A stretch of 45,642 nt of DNA from Kluyvera georgiana ATCC 51603 (GTDB lineage Bacteria > Pseudomonadota > Gammaproteobacteria > Enterobacterales > Enterobacteriaceae). Shown piece by piece: positions 29,379 to 40,687 of this stretch. Position 1 is the stretch's first letter. Every line of letters starts with the position of its first letter. The notes under the pieces are model-generated. The model saw only the letters and a program-made list of their open reading frames with translations, was not told where the DNA came from and did not search any database. The translations under genes were made by a program, and so were the position numbers. The DNA is taken from contig NZ_LXEU01000096.1 of NCBI RefSeq assembly GCF_001654985.1, positions 1 through 45,642 of the forward strand, read 5' to 3'.

Positions 29379-29430
29379 TCCCAAAAACTCAGATCTCCCA
29401 TTACCCAGACGCCGATCTGAGTTTATGGGA
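29379..29430 (+). promoter_or_regulatory. probable MelR operator pair
   Basis: TCCCAAAAACTCAGATC and GATCTGAGTTTATGGGA are 17-base inverted copies with one mismatch, 18 bases apart, 80 bases before melA. E. coli melAB uses 18-bp MelR sites upstream of its promoter, some in inverted orientation, so this is the likely activation region. Confidence 0.65.
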
Positions 29431-29509
29431 ATGCTCATCGCGGAAGGTGGAAGTTTTCCCGAGTACCGCATGCCACCATGTTCTCGTCCACTTATTGTTC
29501 TGGAGAGTC

Positions 29510-30865
29510 ATGATGACAGCACCCAAAATTACGTTTATCGGCGCCGGGTCGACGATTTTTGTCAAAAATATTCTCGGCGATGTTTTTCATCGCGAAGCGC
29601 TGAAGTCCGCGCATATTGCGCTCATGGATATCGACACCACGCGGCTGGAAGAGTCGCACATCGTGGTGCGCAAGCTGATGGATTCGGCTGGTGCTTCTGG
29701 CCATATTACCTGTCATACCGACCAGCGCGCGGCATTACAGGGCGCGGACTTTGTGGTCGTCGCCTTCCAGATTGGCGGCTATGAACCCTGTACGGTGACC
29801 GACTTCGAGGTGTGTAAACGCCACGGCCTGGAACAAACGATCGCCGATACGCTTGGGCCTGGCGGCATTATGCGCGCGCTGCGGACCATCCCGCATCTCT
29901 GGCAAATTTGTGAGGACATGAGCGAGCTGTGCCCGAATGCCACCATGCTTAACTACGTTAACCCGATGGCGATGAACACCTGGGCAATGTACGCCCGTTA
30001 CCCGCACATCAAGCAGGTAGGGCTGTGCCATTCGGTGCAGGGGACGGCGGAGGAGCTGGCGCGCGATCTCGATATTGACCCGGCGACGCTACGTTATCGC
30101 TGCGCCGGTATTAACCACATGGCGTTCTATCTTGAACTGGAACGCAAAAACGCCGACGGCGAGTACGTCAATCTCTACCCGGAACTGCTGGCTGCCTATG
30201 CCGCAGGCGAGGCTCCGAAGCCAAATATTCATGGCAATACGCGCTGCCAGAACATCGTGCGCTATGAAATGTTCAAAAAGCTGGGCTACTTTGTCACCGA
30301 ATCATCCGAGCATTTTGCCGAATATACGCCGTGGTTTATTAAGCCCGGACGCGAAGATCTGATTGAACGCTACAAGGTACCGCTGGATGAATACCCGAAA
30401 CGTTGCGTCGAGCAGCTGGCAAACTGGCATAAGGAGTTGGAAGAGTACAAGACCGCTGAACGTATTGATATTAAACCGTCGAGAGAGTACGCCAGCACCA
30501 TCATGAACGCCCTGTGGACCGGAGAACCGAGCGTCATTTATGGCAACGTACGTAACGACGGTCTGATTGATAACCTGCCGCAGGGCAGCTGCGTGGAGGT
30601 TGCCTGCCTGGTGGATGCGAACGGCATTCAGCCGACCAAAGTGGGGGCGATTCCCGCACATCTGGCGGCGATGATGCAGACCAATATCAATGTGCAGACG
30701 CTGTTGACGGAGGCCATCCTCACGGAAAACCGCGATCGTGTTTATCACGCGGTGATGATGGACCCACACACCGCCGCTGTACTGGGCATCGAAGAGATTT
30801 ATGCGCTGGTGGATGACCTGATTGCCGCCCACGGTGATTGGCTGCCCGCATGGCTGCACCGCTAA
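29510..30865 (+). CDS. melA: alpha-galactosidase (GH4)
   Basis: MelA splits melibiose to galactose and glucose in the cytosol by the NAD- and manganese-dependent redox route of family GH4. The 451-residue protein has the nucleotide-binding GAGSTIF (residues 11-17), NPMAMNTWA, and the metal-ligand segments GLCHSVQGT and GINHMAF. It matches E. coli MelA over its full length from MMTAPKITF. The ATG at 29510 follows GGAG. A hairpin then separates it from melB. Confidence 0.98.
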   Translation: MMTAPKITFIGAGSTIFVKNILGDVFHREALKSAHIALMDIDTTRLEESHIVVRKLMDSAGASGHITCHTDQRAALQGADFVVVAFQIGGYEPCTVTDFEVCKRHGLEQTIADTLGPGGIMRALRTIPHLWQICEDMSELCPNATMLNYVNPMAMNTWAMYARYPHIKQVGLCHSVQGTAEELARDLDIDPATLRYRCAGINHMAFYLELERKNADGEYVNLYPELLAAYAAGEAPKPNIHGNTRCQNIVRYEMFKKLGYFVTESSEHFAEYTPWFIKPGREDLIERYKVPLDEYPKRCVEQLANWHKELEEYKTAERIDIKPSREYASTIMNALWTGEPSVIYGNVRNDGLIDNLPQGSCVEVACLVDANGIQPTKVGAIPAHLAAMMQTNINVQTLLTEAILTENRDRVYHAVMMDPHTAAVLGIEEIYALVDDLIAAHGDWLPAWLHR

Positions 30866-30874
30866 AAAAAGACG

Positions 30875-30897
30875 GCGCCGGGCAAAGTATCCGGCGC
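30875..30897 (+). repeat. melA-melB intergenic hairpin
   Basis: GCGCCGG and CCGGCGC pair around a nine-base loop just after the melA stop. With only a short TTT following, it could protect melA mRNA and reduce melB expression. Confidence 0.5.
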
Positions 30898-30952
30898 TTT
30901 ACCTCTGACTCTTAACAGAAGGCGGGCGCTGGTAACAGTGACCCGGTACCCT

Positions 30953-32383
30953 ATGAGCATCTCTCTGACAACAAAACTCAGTTACGGATTCGGTGCGTTT
31001 GGTAAGGATTTTGCCATCGGCATTGTTTATATGTATCTGATGTATTACTACACCGATGTGGTCGGATTGTCGGTTGGTCTGGTGGGCACGCTTTTCCTTG
31101 TGGCACGCATCTGGGATGCGATTAACGACCCCATCATGGGATGGATAGTGAACGCCACGCGAACGCGATGGGGAAAATTCAAGCCGTGGATCCTTATCGG
31201 CACGCTCGCGAACTCGCTTATTCTGTTTTTACTGTTCAGCGCGCATCTGTTCGAAGGCACCGCGCAGGTCGTGTTTGTCTGCGTCACCTACATACTGTGG
31301 GGGATGACCTACACCATTATGGATATTCCTTTCTGGTCGCTGGTGCCGACCATTACCCTTGATAAGCGCGAACGTGAGCAACTGGTGCCGTATCCGCGTT
31401 TCTTCGCCAGCCTCGCTGGATTTGTGACGGCAGGCATTACGCTACCGTTCGTAGATGCCGTCGGCGGTGCGGATCGCGGTTTTGGTTTCCAGATGTTTAC
31501 GTTGGTGCTGATTGCTTTCTTTATCGCCTCGACCTTTGTCACACTGCGCAACGTGCATGAAGTCTTTTCCTCCGACAGCGATGCGAGCACGGATAGCGCG
31601 CGTCTGACGCTAAAGGGGATTGTGGCGCTGATTTACAAAAACGATCAGCTCTCCTGCCTGTTGGGGATGGCGCTGGCTTACAACATTGCCTCAAACATTA
31701 TTACCGGCTTTGCGATTTACTACTTCACCTACGTGATCGGCGATGCGTCTCTGTTCCCGTACTACCTTTCCTACGCAGGTGCGGCGAATTTACTCACTCT
31801 GATTCTGTTCCCGCGGCTGGTGAACGCGCTGTCGAGACGCGTGCTGTGGGCCGGGGCGTCAATTTTGCCGGTGATCAGCTGCATCGGGCTGTTTGCGATG
31901 GCGCTGGCGGGGTATCACAACGCGCCGCTGATTATCGTAGCCGGGGTATTCCTCAACGTGGGCACCGCGCTGTTCTGGGTTCTCCAGGTGATCATGGTGG
32001 CGGATACCGTCGACTATGGCGAGTACAAGCTTAACGTTCGCTGTGAAAGCATCGCCTACTCGGTACAGACGATGGTGGTGAAGGGCGGTTCGGCATTTGC
32101 GGCCTTCTTTATCGCCGTGGTGCTGGGGATCATCGGCTATACCCCAAACGTGGCGCAGTCAGCGCAAACCGTTCAGGGCATGCAGTTCATTATGATTGCG
32201 TTACCGGCGCTGTTTTTCATCATGACGCTGGTGCTGTATTTCCGCTACTACCGCTTGAATGGCGATGCCTTGCGTAAAATTCAGATTCACCTGTTGGATA
32301 AGTATCGTAAAACGCCATCGCCCGCTGTGGTGCTGGAAAAACCGGTTAGCGTGGCGAGCGTAGCCCGTGACGTGAAGGCGTAA
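30953..32383 (+). CDS. melB: melibiose/sodium symporter MelB
   Basis: MelB brings melibiose into the cell with Na+, Li+ or H+. The 476-residue protein has 12 membrane segments, and the residues known to be needed are present at E. coli positions: Asp19 in GKDF, Asp55 and Asp59 in WDAINDP, and Asp124 in MDIPF. The [20 protein letters not shown] start decides 30953 over an in-frame ATG at 30938. The next gene starts two bases after its stop. Confidence 0.97.
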   Translation: MSISLTTKLSYGFGAFGKDFAIGIVYMYLMYYYTDVVGLSVGLVGTLFLVARIWDAINDPIMGWIVNATRTRWGKFKPWILIGTLANSLILFLLFSAHLFEGTAQVVFVCVTYILWGMTYTIMDIPFWSLVPTITLDKREREQLVPYPRFFASLAGFVTAGITLPFVDAVGGADRGFGFQMFTLVLIAFFIASTFVTLRNVHEVFSSDSDASTDSARLTLKGIVALIYKNDQLSCLLGMALAYNIASNIITGFAIYYFTYVIGDASLFPYYLSYAGAANLLTLILFPRLVNALSRRVLWAGASILPVISCIGLFAMALAGYHNAPLIIVAGVFLNVGTALFWVLQVIMVADTVDYGEYKLNVRCESIAYSVQTMVVKGGSAFAAFFIAVVLGIIGYTPNVAQSAQTVQGMQFIMIALPALFFIMTLVLYFRYYRLNGDALRKIQIHLLDKYRKTPSPAVVLEKPVSVASVARDVKA

Positions 32384-32385
32384 TC

Positions 32386-32640
32386 ATGGAATGGGCATCA
32401 TGGATTGGCTATCTGGCCGCTTGCCTGACCACGCTCTCTTTTTTGCCGCAGGCCATTAAGGTTATCGCCACTCGCAATACCCAGGGCATTTCGGGTCTGA
32501 TGTACGTGATGTTCGTATGTGGGCTGGTGATGTGGTTAGTCTACGGCGTAATGATTGAGGATATGGCCGTGAGCATGGCGAATTTTCTGACGCTGGTGTT
32601 CGCGATGCCGATTCTGATCATTAAGCTGCGTCGAGGATAG
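32386..32640 (+). CDS. SemiSWEET-type sugar transporter (MtN3/PQ-loop)
   Basis: The 84-residue protein has three membrane helices (about residues 5-24, 38-56, 62-79), the PQ pair at Pro21-Gln22 in FLPQAIKV, and an Asn67 in the third helix, all features of SemiSWEETs, which work as dimers and pass sugars down their gradient. It starts two bases after melB, with a GAAGG ribosome site inside melB, so it is probably the third gene of the mel operon. A role in exporting surplus glucose or galactose, or taking up another sugar, is inference. Confidence 0.85.
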   Translation: MEWASWIGYLAACLTTLSFLPQAIKVIATRNTQGISGLMYVMFVCGLVMWLVYGVMIEDMAVSMANFLTLVFAMPILIIKLRRG

Positions 32641-32646
32641 GAAAAA

Positions 32647-32677
32647 CCGGCCTACAGGATGCCTCCCTCTAGGCCGG
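32647..32677. terminator. hairpin between the mel operon and yjdF
   Basis: CCGGCCTA and TAGGCCGG form an 8-bp stem around a 15-base loop between converging genes. The sequence resembles the TAGGCCGGAT ends of REP elements. Flanking A and T runs are short. Confidence 0.55.
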
Positions 32678-32690
32678 ATTGGTATTTGTG

Positions 32691-33308
32691 TCATCCGATA
32701 GCGTTTACCTGTCGGTTATGCCAGCGAGTAAGCACGATCACCGTCGTCAGTGCGCCAAGCAGGGCGCAGAACATATCCGATTGCGTATCCCACGGGTCGC
32801 CCTGCGTGCCGAGGAAATCATCCGCGCCTTGCCCCATTGCCAGTGCGGCCCACCATTCAATCAGCTCATAGGTGGCGCTAATGGCCAGCGCCACGCAGCA
32901 CACCAGAAATGCCAACATTTTACGGCCCCGAACGATCTCCCCCCGCAGCAAGATTTCGCGCGCCGCCAGCGCAGGTACCAGCCCCTGGAAAAAGTGGCCA
33001 AGCTTGTCATAAGGGTTGCGGCTCAGGTTGAACCATTCCTGTACATCAAAACCGATAGGCACTTTCGCGTAGGTATACTGACCGCCGACCATCAAAATCA
33101 TGGCGTGGCAGAAAATCAGCGCGTACAGCAGCGGTGTCAGCGGATAGCGCTGAGCGGTAAAAAGCAACAACGGAACGACGATAATTACCGGCGTAACCTC
33201 CATCAGCCAGGTCGTTTTTTCAACGGCGCTAACGCCGGTATAAACCAGAAAGAGGCACAGCAGTAGGGCGCCTGCGCGCAATATCAGAGGGTTAACGGTG
33301 TGGTTCAT
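32691..33308 (-). CDS. yjdF: YjdF, DUF2238 inner-membrane protein
   Basis: The 205-residue protein has about six membrane helices and the DUF2238 segments KLGHFFQG, YELIEWWAAL and GTQGDPWDTQSDM. Its function is unknown. In E. coli yjdF also lies next to melB, so it appears to have travelled with the mel genes. It converges on the SemiSWEET gene and diverges from lolC across 173 bases that hold the lolC promoter region. Confidence 0.85.
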   Translation of the reverse strand: MNHTVNPLILRAGALLLCLFLVYTGVSAVEKTTWLMEVTPVIIVVPLLLFTAQRYPLTPLLYALIFCHAMILMVGGQYTYAKVPIGFDVQEWFNLSRNPYDKLGHFFQGLVPALAAREILLRGEIVRGRKMLAFLVCCVALAISATYELIEWWAALAMGQGADDFLGTQGDPWDTQSDMFCALLGALTTVIVLTRWHNRQVNAIG

Positions 33309-33358
33309 CAGTCTTTCGCGAAACGTTAAGAAAACATCACTATTGACCGCGTCGCTGA

Positions 33359-35374
<2,016 letters not shown>

Positions 35375-35375
<1 letters not shown>

Positions 35376-36619
35376 TGGCTCCTTCGCTGTCGTTACTGAT
35401 TGGCCTGCGCTTTAGCCGCGGACGTCGACGCAGCGGCATGGTGTCGCTGATTTCGGTTATCTCCACCGTGGGCATTGCATTGGGCGTCGCGGTGCTGATC
35501 GTCGGCCTGAGCGCGATGAACGGCTTCGAGCGCGAGCTGAATAACCGCATTCTTGCGGTGGTGCCGCACGGTGAAATCGAAGCGGTCAACCCGCCGTGGA
35601 ACCACTGGCAGAACGTGCTGCCGAAAGTTGAAGCGGTGAAAGGCATAGAGGCCGCCGCGCCGTACATCAACTTTACCGGGCTGGTAGAGAGCGGTAGCAA
35701 CCTGCGCGCCATTCAGGTGAAAGGTGTGGATCCGCAGCAGGAGAGTAAACTGAGCGCACTGCCGCGCTTTGTTCAGGCGGATGCCTGGGCAAACTTTAAG
35801 GCCGGGGCGCAGCAAATTATCCTCGGCAAAGGCGTTGCCGATGCGCTGAAGGTGAAAGCCGGAGACTGGGTGTCTATCATGATCCCCAACTCGAACCCCG
35901 AGCATAAGCTGCTGCAGCCAAAACGCGTGCGCCTGCACGTCATCGGTATTCTCCAGCTGAGCGGCCAGCTCGACCATAGCTTCGCCATGATTCCGATGCA
36001 GGATGCCCAGCAGTATCTGGACATGAGGGAAAGCATCTCCGGTATCGCCATTAAAGTGAACGACGTGTTTAACGCCAACAAGCTGGTGCGTGACGCGGGC
36101 GAGGTCACCAACAACTACGTCTATATCAAGAGCTGGATTGGCACCTACGGCTATATGTACCGCGATATTCAGATGATCCGCGCGATCATGTATCTGGCGA
36201 TGGTGCTGGTGATCGGCGTGGCCTGTTTTAACATCGTGTCGACGTTAGTGATGGCCGTGAAAGATAAAAGTAGCGATATTGCGGTCCTGCGCACATTGGG
36301 CGCCAAAGACGGGCTGATTCGCGCAATTTTCGTGTGGTATGGTTTATTGGCTGGCCTGTTGGGCAGCCTTTGCGGTGTGGTTATCGGCGTGCTCGCTTCG
36401 CTGTACCTCACGGGCATTATTAAGGTGATTGAAAAGATTATTGGTCATCAATTCTTATCGGGTGACATCTATTTTATCGACTTCCTGCCGTCTGAATTGC
36501 ACTGGCTGGATGTCGTTTATGTGCTGGTCACGGCACTGTTGCTGAGTCTGCTGGCAAGCTGGTATCCCGCCCGCCGCGCCAGCCGTATCGACCCTGCGAG
36601 GGTGCTGAGTGGCCAGTAA
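35375..36619 (+). CDS. lolE: lipoprotein-releasing permease LolE
   Basis: The 414-residue paralogue of LolC has the same one-plus-three helix layout and the ABC permease tail [18 protein letters not shown]. Length equals E. coli LolE. It starts within the lolD stop codon (TAATG), so the three lol genes are translationally coupled. Confidence 0.97.
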
Positions 36620-36678
36620 TTTGACGTCCTGACCGCGCGGCGTTGCTGCTGCGTGCGTCAGTTAGAGGAATGAACATG

Positions 36679-37590
36679 ATGCATTATGGATTTGACATTG
36701 GCGGCAGCAAAATCGCGCTGGGCGTATTTGATTCATCGCGCCAGCTTCAGTGGGAAAAACGTATCCCGACGCCGAAAGAGAGCTATGAAAGCTTCCTTGA
36801 GGCGGTAACCGGGCTGGTGGCAGAAGCCGATGCGCGCTTCAACTGCCGGGGAACGGTAGGTATCGGTATTCCCGGCATGCCGGAAACCGAAGACGGTACG
36901 CTGTATGCGGCGAACGTCCCGGCGGCGACCGGTCGACCGCTCCGTGCGGATCTGAGCCGCTTGCTCGACCGTGACGTACGTCTGGATAACGACGCTAACT
37001 GTTTTGCCATTTCCGAGGCCTGGGACGACGAGTTTACCCAGTACCCGCTGGTGATGGGGCTGATTCTTGGTACCGGCGTCGGCGGCGGTATTGTGCTGAA
37101 CGGTAAATCGATTACCGGTCACAGTTATATTACCGGCGAGTTTGGTCATATTCGCCTGCCGGTCGACGCGCTGGAAGTGGTGGGGCGTGATTTCCCGCTG
37201 GTGCGTTGCGGCTGCGGCCAGCTTGGCTGCATTGAAAACTATTTATCCGGGCGTGGGTTCGCGTGGCTGTACAACCATGTCTATCAGCAGCCGCTCACCT
37301 CGCCGGAAATTGTTGCCCTCTGGCAGCAGGGAGACGAAAGGGCGCGCGAGCACGTTGAGCTTTACCTCGATCTGCTCGCCGTGTGCCTGGGGAATATACT
37401 GACCATTGTCGACCCGGATCTGCTGGTGCTCGGCGGTGGGTTATCGAATTTTTCAGCGATCGCCGATGGACTTGCGCACCGCTTACCGCGTCATTTACTG
37501 CCTGTAGCCCGCACGCCGCGCATTGAATGCGCACGCCACGGTGATGCAGGGGGGATGCGCGGCGCTGCGTTCCTTCATCTGACCAACTAA
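36679..37590 (+). CDS. nagK: N-acetyl-D-glucosamine kinase
   Basis: NagK phosphorylates GlcNAc released from recycled cell wall. The 303-residue ROK-family protein has the ATP-binding [10 protein letters not shown], the catalytic Asp in RLDNDANCF, and the ROK zinc motif [12 protein letters not shown]. Two adjacent ATG codons, 36676 and 36679, are possible; the second gives the E. coli length. It follows lolE after 59 bases and precedes cobB by 12. Confidence 0.96.
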   Translation: MHYGFDIGGSKIALGVFDSSRQLQWEKRIPTPKESYESFLEAVTGLVAEADARFNCRGTVGIGIPGMPETEDGTLYAANVPAATGRPLRADLSRLLDRDVRLDNDANCFAISEAWDDEFTQYPLVMGLILGTGVGGGIVLNGKSITGHSYITGEFGHIRLPVDALEVVGRDFPLVRCGCGQLGCIENYLSGRGFAWLYNHVYQQPLTSPEIVALWQQGDERAREHVELYLDLLAVCLGNILTIVDPDLLVLGGGLSNFSAIADGLAHRLPRHLLPVARTPRIECARHGDAGGMRGAAFLHLTN

Positions 37591-37602
37591 CATGGAGTAG
37601 AT

Positions 37603-38424
37603 ATGCAGTCGCGCCGCTTACATCGATTGAGCCGTTTTCGTCGGAATAAACGTCAGCTGCGCCAGCGTCTGCGCCAGCGGATTTTTTTCACGGACAGGGT
37701 GATGCCAGAAGAGATGGATAAACCAAGAGTGTTGGTGCTCACCGGCGCGGGTATTTCGGCAGAGTCGGGGATTCGGACTTTCCGGGCGGCCGATGGGCTA
37801 TGGGAAGAGCATAAGGTTGAGGACGTGGCGACGCCGGAAGGCTTCGCACGTAATCCTGAGCTGGTGCAGAGCTTTTATAACGCACGCCGGCGCCAGCTCC
37901 AGCAGCCGGAGATTGCGCCTAACGCGGCGCACCTGGCGCTGGCAAGGCTGGAAGAGGCGCTCGGCGAGAACTTTATGCTGGTGACGCAGAACATCGACAA
38001 CCTGCACGAGCGCGCGGGCAATAAAAACGTGCTGCATATGCACGGTGAGCTGCTGAAGGTGCGCTGCACCCAAAGCGGTCAGGTGTTCGACTGGCCGGGC
38101 GATTTGCCGGTGGATGAACGCTGCCACTGCTGTCAGTTCCCGGCGCCGCTGCGCCCGCATATCGTCTGGTTTGGCGAGATGCCGTTTGAAATGGACCATA
38201 TCTACCTCGCGCTGTCGATGGCCGACATCTTTATCGCTATCGGCACGTCTGGCCACGTTTATCCGGCTGCCGGGTTCGTCCACGAGGCTAAGTTACACGG
38301 CGCCCATACCGTGGAACTCAACCTCGAACCGAGCCAGGTCGGCAGCGAGTTCGAAGAGAAGCACTACGGGTTGGCGAGCGAAGTGGTGCCGGCCTATGTT
38401 GATGAACTGTTGAAATCGCTGTAA
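37603..38424 (+). CDS. cobB: NAD-dependent protein deacylase CobB
   Basis: CobB removes acetyl and succinyl groups from lysines, for example on acetyl-CoA synthetase. The 273-residue sirtuin has GAGISAESG near residues 48-56, catalytic His147 in LHMHGEL, and Tyr92 and Arg95, which define the desuccinylase class. The basic N-terminal extension (first 37 residues, rich in Arg) is the long form known from E. coli; a shorter product from the ATG at 37714 is possible. It closes the lol-nagK-cobB group. Confidence 0.96.
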   Translation: MQSRRLHRLSRFRRNKRQLRQRLRQRIFFTDRVMPEEMDKPRVLVLTGAGISAESGIRTFRAADGLWEEHKVEDVATPEGFARNPELVQSFYNARRRQLQQPEIAPNAAHLALARLEEALGENFMLVTQNIDNLHERAGNKNVLHMHGELLKVRCTQSGQVFDWPGDLPVDERCHCCQFPAPLRPHIVWFGEMPFEMDHIYLALSMADIFIAIGTSGHVYPAAGFVHEAKLHGAHTVELNLEPSQVGSEFEEKHYGLASEVVPAYVDELLKSL

Positions 38425-38429
38425 ATATT

Positions 38430-38460
38430 CGGGCATCCGGCGCGGTTTGCCGGATGCCCG
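38430..38460. terminator. 12-bp hairpin between cobB and the GH3 gene
   Basis: CGGGCATCCGGC and GCCGGATGCCCG form a perfect 12-bp stem around a seven-base loop between two converging genes. The GCCGGATG core is the REP family signature, so this may be a REP unit that also acts as a terminator. Confidence 0.7.
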
Positions 38461-38464
38461 ATGA

Positions 38465-40687
38465 TTAGCTTTCCGCGTAGTAAAATTCACCCTCCAGCAA
38501 GTCCGCGCTGTTCAGACCGACAAAGACCCGGAACCTGCCGTACTCCAGCCGCCGTTCCCCTTCGGCGTCGTAGAAGCCCAGATCGTTTTCCGTGATCTCA
38601 AAGCTCACCACCTGTGAGGCACCGGCAGCAAGCGAGATCCGGGTGAAGGCTTTTAGCTGTAAAGCGGGCCGGGCAATACTGGCAACGCAGTCGTTAAGGT
38701 AAAGCTGTATTGTTTCGCATCCGGCGGTATGGCTTGAGTTGCTGGCCGTCACACTGACCGTAACCCTGCCTCCCGGCACCAGCTTTGGCGTAACGCGGAG
38801 TGTGCTAAGCGTGGTGTGATGCCACGAGAGCCCGAAACCAAAGGGAAAAAGCGGCGCATTTGGACAGTCGAGATATTTGGAAAGAAAGCGTGGACTATGA
38901 TCGGACCGTTGAGCCGGTCGGCCGGTGTTAAGTGCATTGTAATAGACTGGAACCTGGCCATTAGCATAGGGAAAACTCATCGATAGCCTCCCTGAAGGGT
39001 TGCGCGCGCCGCTGATAATATCCACGAGCGCGCGGCTGCCCTCAATGCCGGGGAACCAGGCTTCGACGATTGCGTCAACGCAGTCGACGACATCAGTGAG
39101 TACCAGCGGCCTGCCGTTGAACAGGATCAATACGGTCTTTTTCGCGACGGCAGCGATTTGCTGAATAAAGGCTACCTGGTGGCGTGGCAGGTGCAGGTCA
39201 GTACGGCTGGCGGCTTCGCCACTTTGCATCATATGTTCGCCCATCGCCAGCAGCACAATGTCGGCCTCGCGGGCGAAGTCCAGCGCCCGCTGACGTTCTT
39301 GCTCCCGCTCAGTGTCCGAGAGGGCGCGAGTTTGGTCTATCTGGTGGGTGGCGCCAAATTCGCCGAGGAAATCGTAGTCCAGCAGCAGATCGCAGCCCTG
39401 TGTCACGCGTAAATTTCCCGCGGGAACCGCTTCCTGCAGCGCGGCTTTTAGCGTTGTACAGCGTGACTTTTCTCCGTAAACCGCCCATAGTCCGAAAATG
39501 TCCGGATTATCGGCGTAAGGGCCTATCAGGGCGATACGCGTTGTCTCCGGGGGAAAGGGCAGCGTCTGACGCTCATTTTTGAGCACCACTATCGATTTGC
39601 CCGCCGTCTCGCGGGCAAGCCGCAGATGGTCAGGGTGATAGCAGCAGCGTTGTTCGCCTTCGGGAGAGGTGCCGCGATAAGGATCTTCGAATAGACCGAG
39701 CTTTTGCTTCAGCCTCAGGACCCGCAGCACCGCTGCATCTAACGCCCGTTCACTGATTTTCCCCGCTGCCAGCAGCGGCTTCAGGCCGTTGGCGTAACAG
39801 GGGGTTTTCATATCAATATCCAGCCCGGCGTTAAAGGCGAGGGCGCAGGCTTCCTGCTCATCGGCTGCCACGCCGTGGGGAATGAGCTCTTTGACGGCGG
39901 CGTAATCGGCGATGGTGATGCCCTGAAAATGCCAGCGATCGCGGAGCAGGGTTTTCAGTAACCATGGGTTGGCGGTGACCGGAATACCGTCAACGGTATT
40001 GAATGACGTCATAACCATCTCGCAGCCCGCTTCGATGGCCGCCAGGAACGGCGGAAAGTAATCGTCAAACAGGCTCTGGTGCGACAATTCAACCGTGTTG
40101 TAGTCGCGTCCGCCGACAGGCGCGCCATAGCCAACAAAATGCTTCACGCAGGCCGCCAGCCCCTGCTGAGTCGCCAGATTCTGCTGGAACCCCTCGACGC
40201 TGGCGCGAACGTACTGAGTATTCAGGAACACATCTTCGCCGGTCGACTCCATACAGCGTCCCCAGCGGGCATCGCGCACCAGATCCGCCATCGGCGCGAA
40301 GGTGACGTGGCTACCGGCGCTGGCGGCTTCCTTCGCGGCAACGACGCAGCACTGGCGAATCTGCGACGGTTCCCAGGTGCAGCCTAGCGCTAATGGAATT
40401 GGGAAGATGGTACGGTAACCGTAAATCACGTCGGCCATAAACAGAAGCGGGATCTTCAGACGACTGTTTTCCAGGTGTTGACGCTGAATTTCCCGCGTTT
40501 TGGCGGCGCCGGAAACGTTCAGCACCGAGCCGACGTGACTGACCACCTCCTGAGTGATGCCCAGACGGGCCTTTGGCCCAACGGTAAGCTGGGGTTCATC
40601 CAGGAAGAATTCGCCAGACAGCTGCACCAACTGGCCAATCTTTTCATCCAACGTCATTTGCGCCAGCAGCGCGTGAAGGTGAGTCAT
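38465..40687 (-). CDS. GH3 beta-glycosidase, cytosolic (BglX-like)
   Basis: The 740-residue protein is a family GH3 beta-glycosidase with N-terminal barrel, alpha/beta sandwich and fibronectin-like C-terminal domain. The nucleophile is Asp261 in GITIADYAAV, the KHF motif is at residues 182-184, and the likely acid/base is Glu491 in SGEAASRTD. No signal peptide is present (the start is MTHLHALLAQMTLDEKIG), whereas E. coli BglX is periplasmic. It overlaps the PTS permease gene upstream by four bases, so they are cotranslated. GH3 enzymes usually act on unphosphorylated beta-glucosides or xylosides; the true substrate is unknown. Confidence 0.93.
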   Translation of the reverse strand: MTHLHALLAQMTLDEKIGQLVQLSGEFFLDEPQLTVGPKARLGITQEVVSHVGSVLNVSGAAKTREIQRQHLENSRLKIPLLFMADVIYGYRTIFPIPLALGCTWEPSQIRQCCVVAAKEAASAGSHVTFAPMADLVRDARWGRCMESTGEDVFLNTQYVRASVEGFQQNLATQQGLAACVKHFVGYGAPVGGRDYNTVELSHQSLFDDYFPPFLAAIEAGCEMVMTSFNTVDGIPVTANPWLLKTLLRDRWHFQGITIADYAAVKELIPHGVAADEQEACALAFNAGLDIDMKTPCYANGLKPLLAAGKISERALDAAVLRVLRLKQKLGLFEDPYRGTSPEGEQRCCYHPDHLRLARETAGKSIVVLKNERQTLPFPPETTRIALIGPYADNPDIFGLWAVYGEKSRCTTLKAALQEAVPAGNLRVTQGCDLLLDYDFLGEFGATHQIDQTRALSDTEREQERQRALDFAREADIVLLAMGEHMMQSGEAASRTDLHLPRHQVAFIQQIAAVAKKTVLILFNGRPLVLTDVVDCVDAIVEAWFPGIEGSRALVDIISGARNPSGRLSMSFPYANGQVPVYYNALNTGRPAQRSDHSPRFLSKYLDCPNAPLFPFGFGLSWHHTTLSTLRVTPKLVPGGRVTVSVTASNSSHTAGCETIQLYLNDCVASIARPALQLKAFTRISLAAGASQVVSFEITENDLGFYDAEGERRLEYGRFRVFVGLNSADLLEGEFYYAES

